From Cellulomonas sp. ACRRI (GTDB lineage Bacteria > Actinomycetota > Actinomycetes > Actinomycetales > Cellulomonadaceae), in contig NZ_JAKRMS010000022.1 of NCBI RefSeq assembly GCF_022346185.1, positions 1-40,470 on the forward strand: a stretch of DNA of 40,470 bases, read 5' to 3'. Positions 18,520-26,102 of the stretch are shown here, in pieces. Numbering within the stretch: position 1 is the stretch's first letter; every line of letters begins with the position of its first letter. A model generated the notes under the pieces. That model had not been told where the DNA came from. It saw only the letters and a program-made list of their open reading frames with translations, and searched no databases. Both the position numbers and the translations under genes were made by a program.

Positions 18520-19217
18520 CGGCCGCCGAGGGCGCCCGGCGCGCCGTGTGGTGGGGGCAGGACTACGCCTACGCGGGCTGGCGGCAGGCGCGCGGGCTGC
18601 TGTCCCGCACGTCGCCCGACTCGTACACCCGCCCCGCGCACCCGAGGCGGCCGCCGGTGCTGCTGCTGCCCGGCGTCTGGGAGACGTGGCGGTTCCTGGA
18701 GCCGCTGGCCCGCGGCCTGTTCGCGGGCGGCCACCCCGTGCACGTCGTCGCCCCGTTCGGCCTCAACCGGGGGAGCGTCCCGGACATGGCGGACCTCGCG
18801 GCGGCGCAGCTGCGGGAGGCCGACCTGCGCGGCGTCGTCCTCGTCGCGCACTCCAAGGGCGGGCTGATCGGCAAGAGCGTCATGGGGCGCGCCGACGTGG
18901 GCGACCGGGTGCTCGGCATGGTCGCGATCAACACGCCGTTCTCCGGGTCGCCCTACGCGCGGCTGCTGCCGGTGCGGTCCATCCGGGCGTTCCTGCCGGA
19001 CGACGAGGTGCTGACGGCGCTCGCGGCGCAGCGCGCCGACCACGGCCGGATCGTGTCCGTCGCGACCTGCTTCGACCCGCACATCCCGACCGGCAGCGAG
19101 CTGCCGGGTGCCCGGAACGTGCGGCTGGCGACGCCGGGGCACTTCCGCTCGCTGGCGGACCCGGCGCTGCTGCCGATGCTGGAGCGCGAACTGGACCGCC
19201 TCGCGGCGCAGGCCTGA
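18513..19217 (+). CDS. Alpha/beta hydrolase (lipase-like, second of the pair)
   Basis: Predicted 234-aa hydrolase. Oxyanion region LLLPGVWETW, then nucleophile elbow VAHSKGG with S114, as in triacylglycerol lipases and PGAP1-like proteins (GHSxG or AHSxGG). The end LATPGHFRSL holds a His that could complete the triad. GTG at 18513 lies inside the previous gene's last codons, giving a 7-base overlap in a different frame. The two hydrolases share the fold but not detailed sequence, so they are not a simple tandem duplicate. The stop is only 7 bases from that of the convergent ndh gene. Confidence 0.82.
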   Translation: MLTAAEGARRAVWWGQDYAYAGWRQARGLLSRTSPDSYTRPAHPRRPPVLLLPGVWETWRFLEPLARGLFAGGHPVHVVAPFGLNRGSVPDMADLAAAQLREADLRGVVLVAHSKGGLIGKSVMGRADVGDRVLGMVAINTPFSGSPYARLLPVRSIRAFLPDDEVLTALAAQRADHGRIVSVATCFDPHIPTGSELPGARNVRLATPGHFRSLADPALLPMLERELDRLAAQA

Positions 19218-19224
19218 CGGGCGC

Positions 19225-20598
19225 TCAGTCGCCCAGCACCTCGCGGGTCGGGACGGTCGGCTTGTCGACCCCCCGGGTCCGCAGGGCGCCGCGGCCGACC
19301 ACCTGCTGCCAGGTCGCCGTGCGCTCGGACCGGCCGCGGCCGATGAAGCTCACCGCCCAGTGCAGCAGCGTCGTGACGCGGTTCTTGAACCCGACCAGGT
19401 AGAACAGGTGGACGCCGAGCCACAGCAGCCACGCGCCGAACCCGGCCGTCTTGACCGGCCCGATCTTCGCGACGGCCTGGAACCGGGACACCGTCGCCAG
19501 CGAGCCCTTGTCCTTGTACCGGAAGGGTCCGGCGCTGGGCTCGCCCTGCACGCGGCGGACGATCTCCTGCGCGGCGTACCGCCCGGTCTGCATGGCGGCG
19601 GGCGCGACGCCCGGCACCCCCGGGCGCAGGGCCATGTCGCCGACGACGAACACCTCCGGGTGGCCCGGGAGCGAGCCGTTCGGCTCCACCCGCACGCGGC
19701 CGGCGCGGTCGACCTCGGCGCCGGTCTTCTCGCCGAGCTGCCGGCCGAGCGGCGAGGCCTGCACGCCGGCGGCCCAGACCTTGGTCTGCGCCTCGATGGT
19801 GGTGCGGTTGCCGTCGCCGTCCTCGACGGTGACGGACTCGTCGTCGACGTCGACGACCTTGTGGCCCATCAGCAGCTCGACGCCGAGCCCCTCCAGCACC
19901 CGCGCGGCCGCGTCCTGCAGCTCCTCCGGGTTGCCCGGGAGCACCTTCGGCACCGGGTCGACCAGCAGGATGCGCGCCTGGGTCGGGTCGAGGCTGCGGA
20001 ACGACCCGCGCAGCGACCGGTGCGCGAGCTCGGCGAGCTGGCCCGCCATCTCGACGCCCGTGGGGCCGGCGCCGACGACGACGAACGTGGTCAGCCGCGC
20101 GCGCTCGGCGGGGTCGGTCGCGAGCTCGGCGAGCTCGAACGCCCCGAACACCCGCCCGCGGATCTCGAGCGCGTCGTCGATGCTCTTCAGGCCGGGCGCG
20201 AAGTCGGCGAACTGGTCGTTGCCGAAGTAGGACTGCCCCGAACCGGCCGCGACCACCAGGCTGTCGTACCGGGTGCGCGTCTCGCCGAGCGGCGAGGACG
20301 ACACGACGACCCGCTCGTCCAGGTCGATGTCGGTGACGACGCCCAGCAGCACCCGGGCGTTCCGCTGGCTCTTGAGCACGTCGCGGGTGGCGGGGGAGAT
20401 CTCGCCGACCGACAGCACCCCGGTGGCGACCTGGTACAGCAGCGGCTGGAACAGGTGCGTGGCGGTGCCGTCGATCACGGTGACCCGGACCGGCGCGTCC
20501 GCCAGGGCCTTCGTCGCGAACAAGCCGCCGAAACCGGACCCGATCACGACGACGTCGTGCGGCTTGCCGGGGGTGCGTGAGGGGACGCCGGTGCTCAT
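19225..20598 (-). CDS. ndh: Type II NADH dehydrogenase (NDH-2)
   Basis: Single-subunit membrane-bound flavoprotein of 457 aa that moves electrons from NADH to menaquinone without pumping protons. FAD-binding Rossmann motif VVIGSGFGG at about 17-25; quinone-site motif FQPLLYQVATG; second Rossmann motif VVVGAGPTGVEMAGQLAEL for NADH; FVVGDMAL with the FAD-contacting Asp; and C-terminal hydrophobic helices (FGAWLLWLGVHLFYLVG) for membrane attachment, as in mycobacterial Ndh. ATG at 20598 has GAAGGA upstream on the minus strand and a TAGGGT -10 box at 20641-20636. Length is typical. Confidence 0.95.
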   Translation of the reverse strand: MSTGVPSRTPGKPHDVVVIGSGFGGLFATKALADAPVRVTVIDGTATHLFQPLLYQVATGVLSVGEISPATRDVLKSQRNARVLLGVVTDIDLDERVVVSSSPLGETRTRYDSLVVAAGSGQSYFGNDQFADFAPGLKSIDDALEIRGRVFGAFELAELATDPAERARLTTFVVVGAGPTGVEMAGQLAELAHRSLRGSFRSLDPTQARILLVDPVPKVLPGNPEELQDAAARVLEGLGVELLMGHKVVDVDDESVTVEDGDGNRTTIEAQTKVWAAGVQASPLGRQLGEKTGAEVDRAGRVRVEPNGSLPGHPEVFVVGDMALRPGVPGVAPAAMQTGRYAAQEIVRRVQGEPSAGPFRYKDKGSLATVSRFQAVAKIGPVKTAGFGAWLLWLGVHLFYLVGFKNRVTTLLHWAVSFIGRGRSERTATWQQVVGRGALRTRGVDKPTVPTREVLGD

Positions 20599-20635
20599 CG
20601 GGGGTCCTTCCGCGTCGGTTCTCAGGACCCGTCCG

Positions 20636-20641
20636 ACCCTA
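20636..20641 (-). promoter_or_regulatory. -10 box of ndh
   Basis: TAGGGT on the minus strand, with about 30 bases of leader that includes the GAAGGA ribosome site before ATG 20598. Confidence 0.4.
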
Positions 20642-20673
20642 CGAGCGGCCCGGGCGGAGCGCGCGCCGAGCGG

Positions 20674-21762
20674 TCAGGCCGGCGGCGCGAGGATCTCCGA
20701 CAGCCGGAAGTTCACCGGCTCCTCCAGCTGCGCGTAGGTGCAGGTGGCCGGGTCGCGGTCGGGGCGCCACCGCTTGAACTGGGCGGTGTGCCGGAACCGG
20801 TCGCCCTCCATGTGGTCGTAGGCCACCTCGACCACGAGCTCCGGGCGCAGCGGGACGAACGACAGGTCCTTGCTCGCGTTCCACCGGCTCACCGCGCCCG
20901 GCATCCGCTTCCCCTCGTGCGCCGACTGGTCGGCCCAGTCGCCCCACGGGTGCCGGGACAGGTCGTCGGCGCGCAGCGGCGCCAGCTCCTCGACGAGCGC
21001 CGTGCGCCGGGCCATCGGGAACGACGCCGCCACGCCGACGTGCTGCAGCCGGCCGTCGTCGGTCCACAGGCCCAGCAGCAGCGAGCCGAGCACGTCGCCG
21101 GACTTGTGCCAGCGGAAGCCCGCCACGACGCAGTCCGCGGTGCGGGCGTGCTTGACCTTGAACATCGTGCGCTTGTCCGGCTGGTACGTGCCGTCCAGCG
21201 GCTTGGCGACGACGCCGTCGAGCCCCGCGCCCTCGAACTGCGTGAACCACTGCTGCGCCACCGCGAGGTCGCCGGTCGCGGGCGTGACGTGCACGCGGGG
21301 GTCGTCGCCGGTGATCGTCGCGCCGAGCGCGTCCACCAGCCGCGCGCGCCGGTCGCCGAACGGGGTGCGCATCAGGTCCTCGTCGCCGAGTGCGAGCAGG
21401 TCGAACGCCACGAACGACGCGGGCGTCTCGCCCGCGAGCAGCCGGACCCGGCTCTCCGCCGGGTGGATCCGCTGCTGCAGCGCGTCGAAGTCGAGCCGGT
21501 CGCCCCGGACGATCACGATCTCGCCGTCGAGCACGCACCGCTCCGGGGTCGAGGCCCGGATCGACTCGACCAGCTCGGGGAAGTACCGGGTCATCGGCTT
21601 GCCGTTCCGGCTGCCGAGCACCACCTCGTCGCCGTCCCGGAACACGATGGTGCGGAACCCGTCCCACTTGGGCTCGGTGTGGCCGAGGTCCGGGATCTCG
21701 GGCACGGCCTTGGCCAGCATCGGGGACACGGGCGGCATCACGGGCAGGTCCATGGCGCCCAT
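20674..21762 (-). CDS. ligC: ATP-dependent DNA ligase, LigC-like
   Basis: ATP-dependent DNA ligase of 362 aa, the size of mycobacterial LigC. Motif I EPKWDGFR gives the adenylated Lys (K32). Others: motif Ia-like GSRNGKPMTRYFPEL, motif III DGEIVI and FVAFDLLAL, motif IV LDGVVAKPL (family EGxVxK), and motif V FKVKHARTADCVVAGFRW. The C-terminal OB domain follows (VGVAASFPM ... EVAYDHMEGDRFRHTAQFKRWRPD). In mycobacteria LigC serves as a back-up ligase in repair. Here there is no Ku, primase or nuclease gene beside it. Two in-frame ATGs (21762 and 21753) can both start it. Confidence 0.93.
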   Translation of the reverse strand: MGAMDLPVMPPVSPMLAKAVPEIPDLGHTEPKWDGFRTIVFRDGDEVVLGSRNGKPMTRYFPELVESIRASTPERCVLDGEIVIVRGDRLDFDALQQRIHPAESRVRLLAGETPASFVAFDLLALGDEDLMRTPFGDRRARLVDALGATITGDDPRVHVTPATGDLAVAQQWFTQFEGAGLDGVVAKPLDGTYQPDKRTMFKVKHARTADCVVAGFRWHKSGDVLGSLLLGLWTDDGRLQHVGVAASFPMARRTALVEELAPLRADDLSRHPWGDWADQSAHEGKRMPGAVSRWNASKDLSFVPLRPELVVEVAYDHMEGDRFRHTAQFKRWRPDRDPATCTYAQLEEPVNFRLSEILAPPA

Positions 21763-21800
21763 CCTGCTCGGCGGCGGCGCGGCGGGCCAGGGGTGGCGCG

Positions 21801-22553
21801 TCAGCCCGCGTCCGGTCGCTCCGGCGACCGCACCGGCTGCTCCGTGCCCGGCACCGGCAGCCCCGGCGCGCCCTGCGCCGCGGGGTCGAACCCGAACGTG
21901 CGCACCTCCCGCTCGCCGTCCGGCCCGATCCGCACCGTCGACACGCTCGCGTTCGCCAGCGGGTCCATCGGGACGGTCCCGGCCATCGCGAGATAGGCCA
22001 GCAGGGTCACGCCGTGGCTGACCACGAGGACGTCGCCGCCGCCCGCGTGCTCCCGCTCGATCCGCCCGAACGCGTCGGCGACGCGCTCCAGGTAGTCGGT
22101 GGTGCGCTCCGCGCCGGGCAGCCCGGGGTACGTGCCGGTGAGGATGCCGCCGAACAGCTCGACCGGGTCGCCGAGCGCCAGCAGCTCCGCCTCGGGCCGC
22201 GCCTCCAGGTCGCCGAAGTGCATCTCCCGCAGGCCGGGGTCCGTGGTGAGCCCGACGCCGGGGTGCGGTGCGAGGAGCTCGCGCGCGGTGGCGACGGTCC
22301 GGCCCGCGGGGCTCGCGTACGCGGCCGTGAACGTCCTGCCCGCGAGCACCCGCGCCGTCGCGCGCACGCCGGTCAGGCCGTCCTGGGTGAGCGGGGAGTC
22401 CGACCAGCCCTGCAGCAGCCGGGCGGTGTTGAACTCCGTGCGACCGTGCCGCACCAGGTAGAGCGTGGTGGTGCCGTCCGGCGCGGCCTCGTCGTCGAGG
22501 CGGGTGGCCGGGCCGTGCTCCGCCGCGCCGGCGGACGTCGCGAGGAAGGGCAT
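21801..22553 (-). CDS. Histidine phosphatase family protein
   Basis: Phosphoglycerate-mutase-like phosphatase of 250 aa. The phosphohistidine motif LVRHGRTEFN places the catalytic His at 36. Other active-site parts: ASPAGRTVATA (second Arg), LREMHFGDLE (acid), and VVSHGVTLLAY with the second catalytic His. Substrates in the family range from sugar phosphates to nucleotides and cannot be told here. ATG at 22553 has a TAGGAT -10 box 7 bases upstream, so the transcript is probably leaderless; this rejects the longer open frame to 23315, which is an antisense shadow of the permease gene. Confidence 0.9.
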   Translation of the reverse strand: MPFLATSAGAAEHGPATRLDDEAAPDGTTTLYLVRHGRTEFNTARLLQGWSDSPLTQDGLTGVRATARVLAGRTFTAAYASPAGRTVATARELLAPHPGVGLTTDPGLREMHFGDLEARPEAELLALGDPVELFGGILTGTYPGLPGAERTTDYLERVADAFGRIEREHAGGGDVLVVSHGVTLLAYLAMAGTVPMDPLANASVSTVRIGPDGEREVRTFGFDPAAQGAPGLPVPGTEQPVRSPERPDAG

Positions 22554-22560
22554 GCCCGCG

Positions 22561-22566
22561 ATCCTA
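22561..22566 (-). promoter_or_regulatory. -10 box of the histidine phosphatase gene (leaderless)
   Basis: TAGGAT on the minus strand, 7 bases before ATG 22553. The -35/spacer region is inside the hairpin 22568-22607. Confidence 0.5.
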
Positions 22567-22567
22567 G

Positions 22568-22607
22568 GCACGGTCCCGCCGCCCGTGGCGGGGAGGCGGG
22601 ACCGTGC
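22568..22607 (-). terminator. Hairpin after the ABC permease gene, overlapping the next promoter
   Basis: Perfect 13-bp stem, 22568-22580 with 22595-22607, loop 14 bases. It lies 9 bases past the permease stop (22616) on the minus strand. The same bases form the spacer and -35 region of the histidine phosphatase promoter, so terminator and promoter share sequence. Confidence 0.65.
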
Positions 22608-22615
22608 GACCGGCG

Positions 22616-23350
22616 CTACGCCCGGCGGCGCAGCGCCCAGGTCGCGCCCGCCACGGACGCGGCGCACCAGGCGAGCAGCACGGCGAGCGATCGGCCCGGC
22701 ATCGAGAACGTGTCGTGCGCGAGCCCGGAGCGGATGAGCTGGGCCATCGGCTCGAACGGGAACCACTCGTGCGCCGTCTGCAGCCAGGCGGGCATCCGGT
22801 CGGCCGGGAAGCTGACGGGCGTGAACAGCAGGATCACGAACACGAGCACCTGGGTCATCAGCATGGCCAGGGTCGGCTTGAGCAGCGACGCCATGCCGTA
22901 GCCCACCGCCGCCGCGGTCAGCGACACCAGCAGCGTCGCGGGCACCAGCCACGGCGCCGGGGACAGGTGGACGTCGAACCGCAGCACGCCGGTGACGATG
23001 CCGAGCACCATGCCCGGCAGGGCGATGAGCGTCCAGACCAGCAGGTCGCTGACCAGGAACGACCCGCGCGGGACCGGCAGCGTGCGCATCCAGTCGAGGC
23101 TGCCCTCGGTGCGGGACTGGGAGAGCATCTGCGGGGTCATCACCAGCCCGACCATGACGAGCGTGATGGTCGGTGCGCCGGTCGCGAGGTAGAGCGCCTG
23201 CTCGGGCGGCGGGTCGCCGATGACGAGCCCGAAGCCGAGGATCGTGGCGATCGCGAGGAACACCTGCACCACGACGAGCAGCGGCAGCATCGTCGCCTGG
23301 CGGCGGAACTGCCACTGGGTGAGCAGCAGCGTCTGCTGGACGGTGGTCAC
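22616..23350 (-). CDS. ABC-2 type transporter permease
   Basis: Membrane subunit of an ABC exporter, 244 aa with about six hydrophobic helices (for example LPLLVVVQVFLAIATILGFG, TITLVMVGLVMTPQML, LLVWTLIALPGMVLGIVTGV, LVPATLLVSLTAAAVGYGM, MLMTQVLVFVILLFTPVSFP, LAVLLAWCAASVAGATWAL). GTG at 23350 overlaps the ATPase TGA by 4 bases (GTGA), so it is coupled to the ATPase gene. Such small TetR-controlled exporters often expel drugs or lipids; nothing here identifies the substrate. A hairpin follows the stop. Confidence 0.88.
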   Translation of the reverse strand: MTTVQQTLLLTQWQFRRQATMLPLLVVVQVFLAIATILGFGLVIGDPPPEQALYLATGAPTITLVMVGLVMTPQMLSQSRTEGSLDWMRTLPVPRGSFLVSDLLVWTLIALPGMVLGIVTGVLRFDVHLSPAPWLVPATLLVSLTAAAVGYGMASLLKPTLAMLMTQVLVFVILLFTPVSFPADRMPAWLQTAHEWFPFEPMAQLIRSGLAHDTFSMPGRSLAVLLAWCAASVAGATWALRRRA

Positions 23351-24321
23351 GCCGCCACCCCCGCGGTCTCGCCGTGCGGGGCGTGCTCGTGGCCGACCAG
23401 GTCGACGTACACGTCCTCGAGCGACGCCGGCGTCAGCGCGTACCGCTCGAGGCGGTGGGCCGCGACCTCGCCCTGCGCCCACCGGACGACGTCCGCGGCG
23501 TCGGCGGCGCCCACGGTCCCGACCTCGCGGCCGCGCGCGCCGGACACCGCCCGTACGGCGGGGTGCCACCGCCAGCCGGCGTCGACGGCGCCGGGGGAGA
23601 GGTCCGCCTCGACGGTGAGCGTGCCCTGCAGGTGCGCGGTGAGCCCGGCGGGGGTGTCGTCCGCGAGCACCCGGCCGCGGTCGAGCACGGCGAGCCGGTC
23701 GACCACCCGCTCCGCCTCGCGCACGTTGTGGGTGACCAGCAGCACGGCCCGGCCCTCGTCGGCGAGCGCGCGGATCTGGCCCCAGAGCAGTCGGCGGCGG
23801 ACCGGGTCGACGTCGTTGGTCGGCTCGTCCAGCACCACCAGCCGGCCCGGGGCGACCACCGTCATCGCGAACGCGGTGAGCCGCGCGATGCCGCCGGACA
23901 CCTTCTCGGCCGGGGTGTCGGCCCACGGTCGCAGGTCGAGCGCGTCCAGCAGCTCGTCCGTCCGGGCCCGCACGGCGGTGCGCTCCGCGCCGCGGATGCG
24001 CCCGACCAGCTCGATCGCCCGGCGCGGCGTCAGGCCGGTGATCGGGACGTTCGCCTGGGCCTGGATGCAGGTCCGGCGCCGCGCCTCGGCGGGCTGCGCG
24101 ACCGCGTCCACGCCGTCGAGGTGGATCGTGCCCGCGTCCGGGCGGACCAGCCCGACCACCTGGTTCACCAGCGTCGTCTTGCCCGCGCCGTTGTGGCCGA
24201 GCAGGCCGACGACCTGGCCGGCCGCCACCTCCAGGTCGATCCCGTCGTTCGCCTGCACGCCGCCGCGCCCGCGGTACCGCTTCCGCAGCCCGCGGACGGT
24301 CAGCACCGTCGCTGCGCCCAT
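23347..24321 (-). CDS. ABC transporter ATP-binding protein (exporter)
   Basis: ATPase of 324 aa that powers the permease encoded next. Walker A GHNGAGKTT (about 42-50), Walker B RLVVLDEPTNDVDP, H-loop VLLVTHNV. The signature is unusual: KVSGGIARLTAF instead of LSGGQxxR, although both glycines and the Ser are kept. A C-terminal domain of about 90 aa (220-324) follows the ATPase fold, as in daunorubicin-type DrrA proteins. ATG at 24321 has GGAG elements upstream. It is divergent from the TetR gene, and operator site 1 lies about 40 bases upstream, so the regulator very likely represses it. Confidence 0.9.
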   Translation of the reverse strand: MGAATVLTVRGLRKRYRGRGGVQANDGIDLEVAAGQVVGLLGHNGAGKTTLVNQVVGLVRPDAGTIHLDGVDAVAQPAEARRRTCIQAQANVPITGLTPRRAIELVGRIRGAERTAVRARTDELLDALDLRPWADTPAEKVSGGIARLTAFAMTVVAPGRLVVLDEPTNDVDPVRRRLLWGQIRALADEGRAVLLVTHNVREAERVVDRLAVLDRGRVLADDTPAGLTAHLQGTLTVEADLSPGAVDAGWRWHPAVRAVSGARGREVGTVGAADAADVVRWAQGEVAAHRLERYALTPASLEDVYVDLVGHEHAPHGETAGVAA

Positions 24322-24359
24322 CTCCGCACTCCCTCGTTCGTCCGACCCGACCGCTCGCA

Positions 24360-24371
24360 TACCGATCGGTA
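24360..24371. promoter_or_regulatory. TetR-type operator, site 1
   Basis: TACCGATCGGTA, a perfect 12-bp palindrome, 38 bases upstream of the ATPase ATG. It is the same sequence as site 3. Confidence 0.75.
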
Positions 24372-24400
24372 CATGCTGGAACGTAGCAGGATGTCGACGG

Positions 24401-24418
24401 GGATACCAGACGGTATCC
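24401..24418. promoter_or_regulatory. TetR-type operator, site 2
   Basis: GGATACCAGACGGTATCC: a perfect 7-bp inverted repeat around AGAC. It keeps the TACC-N4-GGTA form of sites 1 and 3 with different spacer bases. Confidence 0.65.
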
Positions 24419-24482
24419 AGATCGGGTTGTGCGGCGTCCGTGCAGGTAGCACGGCTGACTGCCGCCGGGGCGAGGTCCGACA

Positions 24483-24494
24483 TACCGATCGGTA
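24483..24494. promoter_or_regulatory. TetR-type operator, site 3
   Basis: TACCGATCGGTA again. It covers the -35 position of the regulator's own promoter (-10 box TACGAT at 24506-24511), which points to autorepression. Confidence 0.75.
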
Positions 24495-24505
24495 CGCGGT
24501 CGGGC

Positions 24506-24511
24506 TACGAT
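24506..24511 (+). promoter_or_regulatory. -10 box of the tetR gene (leaderless)
   Basis: TACGAT, 6 bases before ATG 24518. The upstream half of the promoter is occupied by operator site 3. Confidence 0.55.
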
Positions 24512-24517
24512 GACGGC

Positions 24518-25327
24518 ATGGCGCGCAGGCAGGACGACGAGACCCCCGACGGCGGGACCACGGACGACTCGATCGGCGCCGCGACCCGCGCGCTCGCCGA
24601 CGCCACCGCCGCGCTCACCCGCCTGATCGGCCGGCAGGTGCAGTCCGTCGTCCCCGAGGTGTCGGACGCGGTCGCGGCGAGCCTGCGCGAGGCGTCCCGC
24701 GGGCTCGCGGACGCCTCCGAGAGCGTCGGCCGACGGACCGGCGGGCGCGCGGAGGAGCGCCGCACCGAGCGGGCGAACCGCACCCGCGAGGAGCTGCTCG
24801 ACGCCGCGGCGCGGGCCTTCGCCCGCCACGGCTACGAGGGCGCGGCGCTCGGCGACATCGCCGCCGACGCCGGGTACACCAAGGGCGCCGTGTACGCGCA
24901 CTTCGGCTCCAAGCACGAGCTGTTCCTGGAGGTCGCCCGCCGGCAGATCGCCGCCGCGCCCGCCCAGCCCTGCCTGCCCGACCTCGGGGCCGAGGGTCTG
25001 GAGGGGGAGCTGTCCGACGCGCTGCACGGCATGGTCGACGAGGACCAGCTGCTGCTCGCGCTCGAGATCCTGTCGTTCGCCGTCCGGCACCCGGAGGCGC
25101 GCGCCGAGATCGGCGCGTTCTACGAGGACGGGTTCGCTGAGCTCGCGGGGCAGGTGGGCCGCGCCCGGCACCCCGCGGCCCCGGCGCCGGTCGAGGCCGA
25201 CTGGGACACGGCGCTCGCCGTCGTCAGCGTGTCCAACATCGCGCTGCTGCTCGGCGCGGTGACCGGCTCGCCGCACGCGTCCCCCGCGGCGGGCTCCCGG
25301 GTGATCGCGCGCCTGCTCCGGGGCTGA
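24518..25327 (+). CDS. TetR/AcrR-family regulator with long N-terminal extension
   Basis: Repressor of 269 aa, probably controlling itself and the divergent ABC exporter. The HTH lies at about 88-135: TREELLDAAARAFARHGYEG, then ALGDIAADAGYTKGAVYAHFGSKHELF, the classic TetR helix-turn-helix. The ligand domain (about 145-269) is TetR_C-like. Unusual is the N-terminal extension of about 85 residues: acidic start, then a predicted long amphipathic helix (about 17-70, Ala/Leu/Ser heptads) and an Arg-rich joint. Normal TetR proteins start within about 10-20 residues of the HTH. ATG at 24518 is supported by the -10 box at leaderless distance, so the extension is probably real. Confidence 0.92.
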   Translation: MARRQDDETPDGGTTDDSIGAATRALADATAALTRLIGRQVQSVVPEVSDAVAASLREASRGLADASESVGRRTGGRAEERRTERANRTREELLDAAARAFARHGYEGAALGDIAADAGYTKGAVYAHFGSKHELFLEVARRQIAAAPAQPCLPDLGAEGLEGELSDALHGMVDEDQLLLALEILSFAVRHPEARAEIGAFYEDGFAELAGQVGRARHPAAPAPVEADWDTALAVVSVSNIALLLGAVTGSPHASPAAGSRVIARLLRG

Positions 25328-25360
25328 CCGGGGCCCGTCGCGCCCACGGCGCGCGCGGAG

Positions 25361-25885
25361 TCAGTCGGCCTCCTGCCGAGCGCGCCGCGACAGGCGCAGC
25401 GGGAGGACGAGCCACACCACGGCCAGGCCGACGATCGTGGCGCCGCCCGCGACCAGGCCGGCGGTCCGGCCCACGACCACGTCGAACAGCAGCAGCGCGG
25501 ACCCGGCGAGCACGAGCGCCAGCGCGGCGAGCCCCGTCTGGGCCATCCGGTCCGCGGAGTCCACCAGCTCCCGCTTGAGGTGCCGGCGGAACAGGATCCG
25601 GTGCAGCGACACGGGAGCCACGATGAACCCCGTCGCCGTCACCGCCAGCACCACCAGGACCAGGTAGACCGTCTTCTGGTAGTCGTCCAGGTCGAGGAAC
25701 CGCTGCTGGAACGGCACCGTCAGCAGGAAGCCGGTGAGGATCTGCACGCCGGTCTGCGCGACGCGCAGCTCCTGGAGCAGCTCGTTCCAGTTGCGGTCCA
25801 TCCGCTCGGTGGGCGTCTCGTGGCGGCCGTCGCGGGGGTCGGCGTCGCGGTCCTCGGGACGGGTGGTGTCGGCGTGCTGCGGCAT
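25361..25885 (-). CDS. DUF6328 family membrane protein
   Basis: Predicted 174-aa integral membrane protein. Hydrophilic acidic start (1-28), then the family-like stretch ERMDRNWNELLQELRVAQTG, and four hydrophobic segments: VQILTGFLLTVPF, TVYLVLVVLAVTATGFIVAPV, GLAALALVLAGSALLLFDVV, and AGGATIVGLAVVWLVLPL. The family is common in actinobacteria and its function is unknown. ATG at 25885 has GAAGGA upstream at good spacing. It is convergent with the TetR gene and divergent from ssrA. Confidence 0.85.
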   Translation of the reverse strand: MPQHADTTRPEDRDADPRDGRHETPTERMDRNWNELLQELRVAQTGVQILTGFLLTVPFQQRFLDLDDYQKTVYLVLVVLAVTATGFIVAPVSLHRILFRRHLKRELVDSADRMAQTGLAALALVLAGSALLLFDVVVGRTAGLVAGGATIVGLAVVWLVLPLRLSRRARQEAD

Positions 25886-26021
25886 GGTCGGTCCTTCGCG
25901 CGGTGCGCGCCGCCCGGGTCCTCGGCGGCGTCTGAGCCGATGGTGCCGCGACCGGTCGCGCGCCGCAGGTCGAGCGGCCACGGCCGCGGGAATCACGGTG
26001 CGGCCCTCCGCGTTGGACACG

Positions 26022-26027
26022 TATGCT
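26022..26027 (+). promoter_or_regulatory. Possible -10 box upstream of ssrA
   Basis: TATGCT, about 75 bases before the mature 5' end of tmRNA, which would give a precursor trimmed by RNase P. The -35 is weak. A TTGACA at 26088-26093 is too close to the gene to be its -35. Confidence 0.35.
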
Positions 26028-26102
26028 GGACCTGCTGCAGCCGACGGCCGGGACCCCCACGGGGTGAGCGGACGGGGGCGGCGGCGATTGACAACTCCAC
26101 AT

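Noticed and set aside
22604..24517. Long plus-strand open frame upstream of and in frame with tetR
   Set aside because: It is antisense to the ABC operon and of shadow composition. The -10 box 6 bases before ATG 24518 marks the real tetR start.
26088..26093. TTGACA as the -35 of ssrA
   Set aside because: A -10 at 17 bases would fall inside the mature tmRNA (near 26111).
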